From Euperipatoides rowelli (taxonomy: Eukaryota > Onychophora > Udeonychophora > Euonychophora > Peripatopsidae): DNA of 10,310 nucleotides. Both the position numbers and the translations under genes were made by a program. The notes under the pieces are model-generated. The model saw only the letters and a program-made list of their open reading frames with translations, was not told the origin of the DNA and did not search any database. Below, piece after piece: positions 1 to 7,977 of the stretch. Each line of letters opens with the position of its first letter. Within the stretch, counting starts at the first letter, position 1. The stretch lies in assembly GCA_003024985.2 (NCBI GenBank), contig PXIH01S0018647.1. One strand, written 5' to 3'.

Positions 1-630
1 ATTTCACTTATCCAGCCACCCACTCCCCATTATTAAAACGAATAATAGAGAGTATACTGTATTCAAATTAATGCCAATCAAGTCGAAAGAAAGTTTTAGT
101 TACACTTTTTCCCTACTGTATACTGTATATTTTACGTGTTTATACTGTATATTATATCTGGCTTTTTTTAATCTGACCAACTTTACAGTTCTACTTGAAT
201 GTTTAATCTATCAAAAATACAGTCATTTCCACCGTCTGAACTTTCACTAAGCCATTGTCAATGGTCAGAGAATAGAGAGATCAACAAGCGTCCCCTGCTT
301 TCGTCACACGTGACCAGGTAACTAGAAAAAAATGGTTTGTGTTGGTTAACCTTCAAAGCATGACCTATGCAAATAATGCCCTTTTTAAAGTTAAATTATG
401 CATCAAATTTTTTGTTTTTATTCATAAAAAGTCACAAACATTTGAAATAAAGTTATTTTAGGTGATATTTACCCTTTAATAAGGAACCGAAAATTCCGTT
501 TTTTTCTCTCCATAAATCCATTTTCATTTTTTTTAGGAATTCCGTTTTATTTTATTTTTCCCTCCTAATCCCTTTTTTTTTCCACTTTATTTTTATTTTG
601 AACTTTTTTTACGAGGGATTGTTTTAAGCT
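1..630. other. AT-rich non-coding stretch
   Basis: I see no coding signal here. The stretch has long T and A runs and four copies of the heptamer TACTGTA within its first 150 bases (55, 114, 121, 143). There is a short interrupted palindrome, GTCAC-AC-GTGAC, near 303-314 that includes an E-box core (CACGTG); one site is not enough to call regulation. Positions 490-610 are dominated by T-rich, TTTTATTTT-like sequence. It is probably intergenic or intronic. Confidence 0.6.
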
Positions 631-700
631 GGTGTCACACAGCTTTATGTTGCCGTTTATGCATTGAAAATTAAGACTGATGCATTAGGGTGTCACACAG
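631..700. repeat. Short direct repeat pair GGTGTCACACAG
   Basis: The 12-mer GGTGTCACACAG occurs at 631-642 and again at 689-700, 58 bases apart. The sequence between carries ATGCATT twice (659-665 and 680-686). The copies are in the same orientation, so they are not terminal inverted repeats. They may be the remains of a tandem duplication or of a transposon end. No coding capacity is visible. Confidence 0.55.
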
Positions 701-775
701 AATGGCGGTGGGATTTTTTTTTCATTTAAATTTTCTGTAACTAGTTAGCAGTACTTGTATTTTGGATACCCTACT

Positions 776-1229
776 GGCAATACATATCTCTGTTTAGATC
801 AACACTATGAAAATAGTATTGTGTGTGGTGCATCCCATTGAAAACAATGGGTTTTAATGGCAACACCTATTTTGGTTTACAACTAACATTGCTATGAAAC
901 TAGCATTGTGTGTGGCGTATTCCATTGAAAACAATGTGTTTTAATGGCAACACCTATCTCTGTTTACAACTAACAACAATGCTATGAAACTAACATGTGG
1001 GGCACATCCCATTGAAAACAATGTGTTTTAGTTGCAACACCTATCTCTGTTTACAACTAACATCAATGCTATGAAACTAGCATGTGGGATGCATCCCATT
1101 GAAACCAATGTGATTTAATGGCAACACCTATATCTGTTTACAACTAACATCAATGCTATGAAACTAACATTGTGTGTGGCGAATCCCATTGAAAACAATG
1201 TGTTTAATGGCAATACCTATCTCTGTTTT
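776..1229. repeat. Minisatellite-like tandem array, about five 83-89 bp units
   Basis: Five head-to-tail units start at 776, 859, 946, 1033 and 1120, with lengths of about 83, 87, 87, 87 and 89 bases. A partial sixth unit runs from 1209 to about 1229. Each unit opens with a GGCAACACCTATCTCTGTTT-like block. It then has a block with the pattern ATGCT-atgaaact-AGCAT and ends with CATTG-AAAA-CAATG. The last two can each fold into a small hairpin. The first unit is the most diverged and the middle three are the most alike. The reading frame that runs through the last unit is only an artefact of the repeat. The array abuts the reverse transcriptase relic with no visible spacer. Confidence 0.93.
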
Positions 1230-2033
1230 AAGTCTTGTGGTCTCCCACAGAGGTCGGTATTGTCAGCTCTATTTTTTATGTATATGTTTAGGATGTTTTT
1301 AATTTTGGTTTTGATAATATTGTTTCGTTTGCTGACGATTTTGTGTTGTTTTCAATCATTGATGATGAGCGGGCTATTATGAAATTACAGAGTGATATAA
1401 TGGTGTTTTCAAATTGGATTATGGAAAACGTTTTATCCATTAATCACAGTAAAACTAAATATTGAGGATAGATCGATTGATTGTGTCAAGACTTATAGCT
1501 ACTTGGGGTTGATGATTGATAACTGTTTGACTTTTTCTGCTCATACTGATGGTTTAATTTTAAAGTTATACCACCGATTGTAGTTATTAAAAAATGTATT
1601 TGCTTGCTTTAATATTGAAACTTTTAAGATTATTTATACTTATTATTTATTGACTGTTAAATTATTGTGCTGCTTCATATGTATTTCTTAAATGTCAGTG
1701 ATCAGATGAAATTGGATCTATTTTTTAGAAGGGCTTCTAAGATGATTGTTCAACTTAGAAATTTCAATTATGATCAAAGCCATGATATTTTGTTAAATTA
1801 TTGTATAATTACTCCCGTTGAGAGGAAAGTTTGTGGAGATATGATTTTTTTTTATGAATCAGCACAATGACTATTTTTTTAGATCTACTATTGAGGTTAC
1901 AAGGGATCACCGGTTTAAGCTTAAAAAAGAAAATACTAATCTGAGAATGTGATATATGTTTATTACTAATCGTGTTGTTGATTTGTGGAACTGGTTTGCT
2001 ACCTCAATGTGGAATGTAAATTGTGAAAGCTAA
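1230..2033 (+). pseudogene. Degenerate 3' part of a non-LTR (LINE) retrotransposon reverse transcriptase
   Basis: This is the C-terminal half of a LINE ORF2-type protein, which in a live element copies the element's RNA into DNA at the target site. Visible blocks in order: CGLPQRSVLSALFFMY (1230s-1285; the usual form is PQGSVLGPLLF, and the glycine after Q is R here). After a frame change come FGFDNIVSFADDFVLF, with the catalytic FADD at 1328-1339, and then LQSDIMVFSNWIMEN. That frame ends at a TGA at 1463-1465. The next frame gives YSYLGLMIDNCLTFSAH, a thumb-like block that stops at 1581 and 1689. Then RRASKMI and ITPVERK follow in another frame (to about 1870). The tail is RFKLKKENTNLR and FITNRVVDLWNW, with a TGA at 1950 and the end at 2031-2033. 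About 20 residues seem missing after NHSKTKY. There is no endonuclease and no N-terminal RT, so the copy is 5'-truncated. The tail and the YLG-LD block suggest the CR1/Jockey group; the exact clade is uncertain. Confidence 0.88.
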
Positions 2034-2151
2034 TTTGAAATACTCCGCTATATGCGGAATAGTTTTTTCTTATAAAATGCATTTAGATATTATGATATCT
2101 TTATATAAATACTTAATATTAATTATGAAATGTGGTGAGTTTTTAGGCTGT
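2034..2151. other. AT-rich flank, possibly LINE 3' UTR
   Basis: The sequence after the last recognisable reverse transcriptase residue is AT-rich, with no clear poly(A) tail or short tandem tail to mark the LINE end. It could be the decayed 3' UTR of the element or unrelated flank. A short open frame (2023-2277) passes through it but shows no recognisable protein features. Confidence 0.4.
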
Positions 2152-2236
2152 GTCTCGGATCTGAGTCAGCAGCATATTGCTAATATTTTTATTACTGTGT
2201 GTGGAAAGACTTGGATCCGAGTCACACATTTATGCA
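2152..2236. repeat. Diverged dispersed repeat, copy 1 (GGATCTGAGTC / GGATCCGAGTC)
   Basis: This copy contains TCTCGGATCTGAGTCAGCAG followed by CATATTG (2153-2179), and then a second related motif, GACTTGGATCCGAGTCACA (2208-2226). The same order of blocks recurs at 2884-2955. The core, ACTCGGATYCGAGTC, is close to an inverted repeat. It sits just beyond the LINE relic and could belong to its 3' region or be an independent short repeat. Confidence 0.7.
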
Positions 2237-2240
2237 AATT

Positions 2241-2340
2241 ATGTCAAAAATTTTTTATTTTTTATCAGGAATTATAATATATAAACAGAAATGATTTCCA
2301 ACAAAGATTTTTTTTTATGATTTTTTTTTCTAAATGTCGC
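2241..2340. repeat. Direct repeat pair, copy 1 (TTTATCAGG...ATGATTTCCAACAAA)
   Basis: This block has the ordered motifs TTTATCAGG, ATATATAAA, ATGATTTCCAACAAA, a T-run, TTTATGA and TTCTAAATGTCG. The same order recurs at 2433-2531, about 190 bases downstream, with few differences. The copies are separated by about 90 bases that include a perfect 10-bp palindrome, ACGTATACGT (2353-2362). Confidence 0.85.
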
Positions 2341-2432
2341 CATTCATTACGAACGTATACGTATTTACTGTATGTCCAAATAATACATTGTTAAATATTT
2401 CAAAATCTATAACAGATAGAAAAAAACTTAAA

Positions 2433-2531
2433 TTGTCATTTTTGTTCTATTTTTATCAGGGATTTAATATATAAAGTAAAATGATTTCCAACAAACAGTT
2501 TTTTTTTATGAATTTATTTCTAAATGTCGGC
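2433..2531. repeat. Direct repeat pair, copy 2
   Basis: This is the second copy of the block at 2241-2340, sharing ATGATTTCCAACAAA exactly as well as the flanking TTTTTATCAGG and TTTCTAAATGTCG. The pair indicates a local duplication with a period of about 190 bp, or two units of a longer decayed tandem repeat. No third copy is clear, although a weak TTTATTCCTAAATG lies near 2655. Confidence 0.85.
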
Positions 2532-2883
2532 TATAAAAAAAAAAAGCCAGTCATCTTACATTTTCCATTGCTGTTCCTCTATCATTAGAGATAGAATTTT
2601 TTGGTTTTGATTTTTCAAATCTGCATTAAATTCTGATTTAAAAAATTTATAAGTTTATTCCTAAATGTTTTATAATATTTGTATTACGCTACCTGAAAGT
2701 CAAAATTTCAGAATCGCTTGATAGATTTTGAAAATAAAATCACTGTGACCAAAAAACTAAAGAAAATTTCAAACAATCCAGAAATATGTTTTTTTTATTT
2801 CCTATTTTATGTGCCTAAATGATAAAAATATGTTTAACACTGTTGCCCAATTCATATTTGCATTTTGAAGNTTGTAANACAAT
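2532..2883. other. AT-rich non-coding stretch with two ambiguous bases
   Basis: I see no gene. An A-run precedes 2550, and the rest is AT-rich unique-looking sequence. Unresolved bases (n) lie at 2871 and 2878, directly before the second copy of the GACTCGGAT repeat, which suggests lower-quality consensus there. Confidence 0.6.
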
Positions 2884-2955
2884 GGACTCGGATTCGAGTC
2901 ATCAGCATATTGTGAAAGTTCGAGTTGACTTGGATTTGAGTCATACGTGTTAATG
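2884..2955. repeat. Diverged dispersed repeat, copy 2 (GACTCGGATTCGAGTC)
   Basis: The near-perfect inverted motif GACTCG-GATT-CGAGTC lies at 2885-2900 and is followed by ATCAGCATATTG (2901-2912). A second motif, GACTTGGATTTGAGTCATA, starts near 2928. The order matches 2152-2236, but the spacing between the two motifs is shorter by about 12 bases. Together the copies flank about 650 bp in direct orientation. Confidence 0.7.
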
Positions 2956-3509
2956 CTTTTAAGAATAAGTTGGACGACTTTTTATTAGAAAATAGATATT
3001 TTAGAAATGTATAGGATGCAAAAGTCTTGGATTTACTTCATCCAAATCTCTTAAATTAAATTAAATAGGTGGCAGTATATATCTTAATTCCTGTTGCCTC
3101 AAAACAATCCAACATACTTCCTACCTACAGTATGTGAAACGGGATTTTAAGCTAACAGTATTTCACCTAATATTGATAAAATAATTAAAAGTAAAAGAAT
3201 TATGGAGCAGCAAACTTATTTAATAGTCTAATTACCTAATAAATTTATTTTTTATTAAGTAGAAATTAACATAATAATGAAATTTTAATTTATTTTCAGG
3301 TTGTTCATCTGAAATATGATAGTATAGCTTGGCTAATTGTTGTCAAGTTTAGAATGGTCAAGTGATTAATTTTTATTTTCCACTTTCATAATAATTGTGT
3401 ATTTTTATTTTTCCTTTACTTTGTACCTTATAATTTTAATGATTTTTCATTGAAAGTTCAACAAATTTATAGTAGCCTACAAACTAAAATTTTTATTTTT
3501 TTTTATTTT
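2956..3509. other. AT-rich non-coding stretch
   Basis: No gene is supported. A T-rich tract ending in TATTTTCAG (3291-3299) resembles a splice acceptor and is followed by 21 open codons and a TGA at 3363-3365. The run is too short and AT-biased to call an exon. The first of the window's TAGCCTA heptamers lies at 3473. Confidence 0.5.
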
Positions 3510-3655
3510 TTGGGGGGGGTGGTGAGCATTGCCTCTCCCCCCCCCCTATGGCTCTGCCCCTGGATCACTGCTGAAAGGGAAGGGGACCCCAGATCTCTTT
3601 TCTTTTTAACTTTGCCCTACAACAAATTCTAAAAAAAAAAAAATGGGCCCCCAGT
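3510..3655. repeat. Decayed interspersed repeat with G-run/C-run foldback
   Basis: A run of eight G (3512-3519) is followed after a 17-base spacer by ten C (3537-3546), so the two can pair as a hairpin. Next come CTATGGCTCTGCCCCTGG, an AGGGGACCCCAG block (3582-3592) and, after a 13-base A-run, GGGCCCCCAG (3645-3654). The GC level is far above the surroundings, as expected for an inserted repeat. The CCCCTATGGCTCTGCCCCTG style resembles decayed transposon ends seen in many invertebrate genomes; this is inference from memory of the pattern. Short open frames on both strands here follow the low-complexity sequence and are not genes. Confidence 0.6.
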
Positions 3656-4578
3656 GAACAAAGATTGGAATTTTTATGTCTAAAAAATGTACAGTACAAA
3701 CAGTGTAGCCTAATTACTGTATGACATACTGTAGAAAATGGGAACAGGAAAAACAAGGTGTCTAAACATAACCAACTTTATATAGAAAATTGTTAAATGA
3801 TGAAAAAATAAATAAGGAGAACAAATTTAAATAATTGCAAAGGTAATTTTTATCAAATTAATAAGTGACAAAATAGATTCAGATAATTAGATGCTAATTT
3901 AATTCATTGATGTTCGTTACTTTAAAATTCTTATATTACTGCAGATTTATGATACACTTTATTAAAATTTCACTTTCTGTATGTTTAATTTCAAAAAACA
4001 AAAAAAAAACTTTCATTATAATATTTCCAGTTCATAAAATGCCAAAACAAAAATATATACTGCACTTTAATTGAAAAAGAAGTTTAATTAGTCAAATATC
4101 TATTATGAGAAATTCCTGAAAATAAATTACTAATAAATAAAAACATTATCATGTTGATCATGTCCAATAAAACAAATTAAACCAAACAACTTGCTAGAAG
4201 AGAAAATGAAAAAAAAAAACTCGATGTAAACCATCTGTTGGAAATGACTGAAGATTTCTTTCAAATTCTAATAATCAGAACTATTGAAAATATGAGGGAA
4301 GGGTGCAACTTCTTTCCAAGAAACATGCATCATACATTTTAATAATCTTTTAAAAATATATTTTTTTATTGATGACCTTTCATACTTATTCTCTTAACTA
4401 TTAAAATTGTAAATAACCAACAAAAAATAAATTGATTGCCAGAGAAATTAAAAAATATTTTCTAAATATAGGCAATTTTTACCATCTTTAATGATTGACT
4501 ATTAATCGTGCACCTGATCAGACAAGGCTTTCATTACTTTTTGCTGGAATGTAAAAACTGTAGCCATCTATCTTAAAT
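3656..4578. other. AT-rich non-coding stretch
   Basis: I see nothing that supports a gene. Three TACTGTA/TACAGTA heptamers cluster at 3690, 3715 and 3727. There are many A-runs, and no open frame of useful length on either strand. Confidence 0.6.
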
Positions 4579-4598
4579 TATTTCAACTAGTTGAAATA
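4579..4598. repeat. Perfect 20-bp palindrome
   Basis: TATTTCAACT is followed immediately by its exact reverse complement, AGTTGAAATA, with no loop. The symmetry breaks at 4578/4599. A spacerless perfect 20-mer is only mildly unlikely by chance in AT-rich DNA of this length. It could be a dimer binding site or a breakpoint relic. Confidence 0.9.
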
Positions 4599-4739
4599 GT
4601 GGCGTAATATCCACTGACATACAAGATCTATAAACTTCCAATGACAAATTAAATATTTCGACGATAAAAATTTTGAATATATTATTTGTTTATACAGCAT
4701 TCTAAAAGTTCATACTTGTCCGGGAAAAATTTAATTAAA

Positions 4740-4990
4740 TACTTACCAATGTATTTATGTACCTACCAAAACCCATCCACCAACCTTATACTCACCTACC
4801 TAAATAATACCATCTACATATCATTATCAATCCAACTGCCTACTGCGTCTACCTATCCGATCTAACTACTCACCCATCCACTACAGTACCTACCTACCCT
4901 ATCTATCTACCTCTATTCCAAGCTACCTAATTACATGTATCGACTGTATTCATCTATTATTTTATTACCTTCCCTCTACAAGTATTTTTA
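4740..4990 (+). repeat. Degenerate CTAC/CTAT/CCAT simple-sequence tract
   Basis: The plus strand is nearly free of G and is built from tetranucleotides such as CTAC, CTAT, CATC and CACC, often as CTACCTACC or CTATCTATCTACC (for example 4884-4912). This looks like an old tetranucleotide microsatellite that has drifted by substitution. It has no fixed longer unit and no spacers, which excludes a CRISPR-type array. Confidence 0.8.
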
Positions 4991-5019
4991 TTTTTGTGTT
5001 TAATGCATTTACAATAGAA

Positions 5020-5350
5020 TGCAGTCAAAGGCGCCCCAACAAAAAAGTGCTCCACCCCTATTTCTCAACCAAAGTTAGATAAAGGGCACCATCATCATAC
5101 AAACTTTTTGATCACTTTGAAAGAAATCCAAGCTGTGCCATGCAACTGTGCTCCTTCTTCCCCCCCCCCCCTTCCCTCTCACCTAATTTTAACCTCATCA
5201 AATGTTCAGGAAAGTATTTCCATGTAACAATAATAAGGGCACCAATTTGAAAACAGTATTATAAAGAATTCTGATTCTAGCCAAACAAGTGCACCTGAGG
5301 CGTTTTTTGCAGTCCATTGTGGTAAATCTAAGGTTGACTAGTATGCTACC
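5020..5350. repeat. C-rich island, probable decayed interspersed repeat
   Basis: GC content rises here against the AT-rich background. Features include AGGCGCCCC, GTGCTCCACCCC, a run of twelve C (5160-5171) and the 10-mer AAGGGCACCA, which occurs twice (near 5082 and 5225). A related AATAAGGGTGTCAA lies near 5352. No terminal inverted repeats or target duplication could be identified. The composition and the repeated decamer suggest an old transposon fragment. Confidence 0.4.
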
Positions 5351-5439
5351 GAATAAGGGTGTCAACATCTTTTCCCTCCGAACGAATAAATGTAATACTT
5401 TTCAGTTTTCTTAATTTTTAATGTTGTGTCTGGATGGTC

Positions 5440-5515
5440 AATCACCCAACTATCTATACCTTCCCAGCTATCTACCCACATGTTTATCTATTGCCTATAG
5501 ATTTTATTACCCCTG
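5440..5515 (+). repeat. Second CTAT/CCCA simple-sequence patch
   Basis: This is a shorter patch of the same style as 4740-4990, with ACTATCTATACC and GCTATCTACCCAC. It lies about 450 bases downstream, with the C-rich island between. The two patches may once have been one microsatellite that was split by the insertion of the intervening sequence. Confidence 0.5.
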
Positions 5516-5893
5516 GCTGGTGCAGCCTTACTGACAGCAACTCAAAGCTAAGTTAATTTTTGGTACGACTTGAAAAACTTACATCATCAGTAGTCTAATC
5601 TAAATGGGTTTTTTCTTCACATTTAATGTAAATGGGATTTTTTTTTTTTTTTCAACTAATAAATTTGTATAAAACATAACTATAATTTTGACTCTCTTTT
5701 TGCACCTCTGCCAGTGATATGATGTCATGAGCAGGCCGGCAAAAATATGTAGTTTACTTTCTGTTCAAACTGAAAAGATTTTTAAAAGAAAAAAAATTAA
5801 CTCAGTACCTTAAAATGTACTAATAAGCCTTAATCATAATCTTAAGAAAAACAATGAAAATTGACAGGAAGTTTAAGTTTAATTATATTATCC
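5516..5893. other. AT-rich non-coding stretch
   Basis: There is no gene signal. A 15-base T-run lies at 5638-5652. A small GC-richer spot near 5705-5745 includes GCCGGC, but it is too short to assign. Confidence 0.55.
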
Positions 5894-5929
5894 AAATGGT
5901 GGGAGCAATATAATGTAATTAAATTGAAC

Positions 5930-6043
5930 GTTTTTAATAGTTCCCATCAGATGAGCTTTTAAGATCACTATTAATGCAGATAATGCTTATTAGAACATAA
6001 GGGTGTTTTTAATAGTTCCCGCCATTTTTGATGGGCTTTTAAG
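5930..6043. repeat. Direct repeat pair GTTTTTAATAGTTCCC...CTTTTAAG
   Basis: GTTTTTAATAGTTCCC occurs at 5930-5945 and 6005-6020. Each copy is followed by a GATGRGCTTTTAAG block, ending near 5963 and 6043. The period is about 75 bases. A partial inverted match to the second copy (GGTGGGAGCAATA) lies just upstream near 5897, so the whole may be a small foldback element; that part is weak. Confidence 0.75.
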
Positions 6044-7969
6044 TATTGTTTTGCTTTTTTTAAGTATTAGGCTAATTAATGTCCATTGTTAACTTTCACT
6101 TAATTTTTCAAATTTTTAAAAAGAAGGCATAATGGGCTAGTATCTGCAGTTGTATTTTATGCTGTCACTTTATTATAGTTATTTTAGAAATAAATATGGC
6201 GGTAGGGTTTCATTTCTTTTTTTTTTTCTTTTTTTATCTTTTTCTACAAGATTTATAATAGGCTAATTTTAATCATAAAAGCTTTGTCCATTCCAGAAAA
6301 ATTATTGCTGCCAATGATAATCATTAGAAGTAGGAATAAAATAATAACTGGGGAATCTGTGGCATTCCGGCCACTTGTGGATTTTTGAGGTGTACGGTGC
6401 TGCCTTTAATTTTACATATTTCCCAAAGGACTGCATGTAGCATTTTGAAGTATTTTGTGCAGCCTGTTTGTATATTTTGTCAAATCTGTATCTTCATTGT
6501 TTAGGCTGCTGTATATTTTATAAATTACATATTCTCAAATGGTGTGTATTTTAATTAAAATTAAAAAATGTTTATAAATCATATTGTTAAAAATTACCCG
6601 CTCTTAACGATCTATTGAATGCTGTTCTATGGTTGGTGCACTATCATATTAATTTGTCACTAGAGTCTACTGTAATATAAGTGTGTAAAATACAACAATA
6701 ACAAAATTAAAATTGTCAATAAAATAAATGACATTTAGATTTAAATAATTGTGATATTATTGCCATTTTCCTTTGTTCCTATGAATACTGTACATAAAAA
6801 TTGAAATGTGTCCTCATTGAATAAAAAATAATCTTCTAAATGAACTAACTACAAATTATTTAATTTGGTTTATAAAAAAATATGCGGAAAAAATATATAC
6901 AGTAACTGTAAAACCATCTGCTCGTTTATGGTTCTAAAAACCAATTAATTTAAATTTAGTTAGATACTTATTTATAATTATGGAAAAATTTATTGTACAT
7001 AAAGTTTGTGGCCTTTTAAGGAATCTGTGAAGTGACCATCACTCAAAATTAATGATAACCCAGTAGCCTGAGTCTACTAATTAATTGGTTGGGCTACTTA
7101 CTCGCAAATCTAGAAGTGGCCTGTCAGCCTATTGGAAAAATTGCAAAAAAAAAAAATGTATATAGGCTAAAATAGCATCAAAACTGTTTGGGTAAAATTA
7201 AAAAATATAGCCTAGTAGTTTTTTATTAGTCTGCACTCAGTAATATCAATTCTATTTTCCAGTAAGAGAAAAATCATATAAAAATACTGTCAAAATAAAC
7301 TTACTGTACATCTGTGAAGCCTTTTTGAATTTGCTATAGCCTATCAGTAAATTTCACTCGCGATTACTTTAATAATTCAATTTGTACAAAAACAGGCAAT
7401 TGATTGTATTTTTATTTCCAATAAAAATGCTTGCATTAGAATTATTGTAGGAATATCCATGTACAGTAAGTTAATTTCATTAAAATATGTAAATTAAATC
7501 AAAATGTTCTCCGACACTTATTTTCCTTCCATAAACAAATTGCCATTTTAACAAACACAAGTCTGTATTTGTGATTTTCTGAATTGCTAACAACTTATTT
7601 CGTTACCAAATTTTTGTTTCATCTCAGCAGCCATTTTTACCTGATTAATAAGAATGTGTTGGCAATTTTTTTTTTTTTTTTTCCAATACCAGTTTAACGG
7701 ATCAGGTTTAGCAGTTTGGCACTACAATATACGATACTTACTGTTTTGCAAAGATGGTTGATGCTGTTTGTTTATAAATCATTGAATCCATGGAGTTTAA
7801 AAAAAGAAAGCATTAGTTTAGTTTTTTAATTAAACAATTGAATGTGGGCACTATTTGATACTGGATATTTTTATTTGTTAAAAAAAAAAAAACTGCTTAG
7901 TGCATTTAAATTGGAAGGAAATCTTTCGGAAGAATGTGTACTCTCATCCTCTTACTACACCAAAGGAGG
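6044..7969. other. Long AT-rich non-coding stretch
   Basis: I see no supported gene in nearly 2 kb. The stretch holds T-runs (6215-6240, 7668-7682), a GTGGC/GCCAC mini hairpin at 6359-6374, and an AGTAGCC/GGCTACT inverted pair (7062-7068 and 7092-7098). It also holds several TAGGCTA and TACTGTA heptamers. On the minus strand an ATG in a favourable context (7634, AAAATGGCTGCTGAG) opens only 15 codons before a stop at 7587. Confidence 0.55.
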
Positions 7970-7977
7970 ATTTACTG
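7970..7977. repeat. Left target-site duplication of hAT MITE (ATTTACTG)
   Basis: ATTTACTG lies directly before the CAGGG terminus and is identical to 8411-8418 directly after the other terminus. Eight bases is the duplication length characteristic of hAT transposase. Confidence 0.95.

Noticed and set aside
303-314. E-box-like palindrome GTCACACGTGAC as a promoter element
   Set aside because: A single short site with no neighbouring gene or other promoter signals.
702-720. ATGGCGGTGGGATTT matching ATGGCGGTAGGGTTT near 6197 as a dispersed repeat
   Set aside because: Similarity covers only about 15 bases and does not extend into the flanks.
1158-1382. Single 74-codon gene spanning the tandem array and the RT block
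   Set aside because: The first part is minisatellite and the last part (after about 1290) is out of frame with the true FADD motif, so it is a mosaic of unrelated pieces.
2023-2277. Open frame of 84 codons on the plus strand
   Set aside because: It starts inside the tail of the LINE relic and runs through the GAGTC repeat into AT-rich sequence. It has no domain, and codon use reflects base composition only.
3291-3365. Terminal exon after a TATTTTCAG acceptor-like site
   Set aside because: Only 21 codons, AT-biased, no recognisable peptide; T-rich tracts ending in CAG are common by chance here.
3450-3756. Short open frames on both strands over the G-run/C-run region
   Set aside because: They translate homopolymer runs and a decayed repeat, overlap on opposite strands and have no recognisable protein features.
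4740-4990. Repeat array that might be CRISPR-like
   Set aside because: There is no constant repeat and no unique spacers; it is degenerate tetranucleotide sequence in a eukaryotic context.
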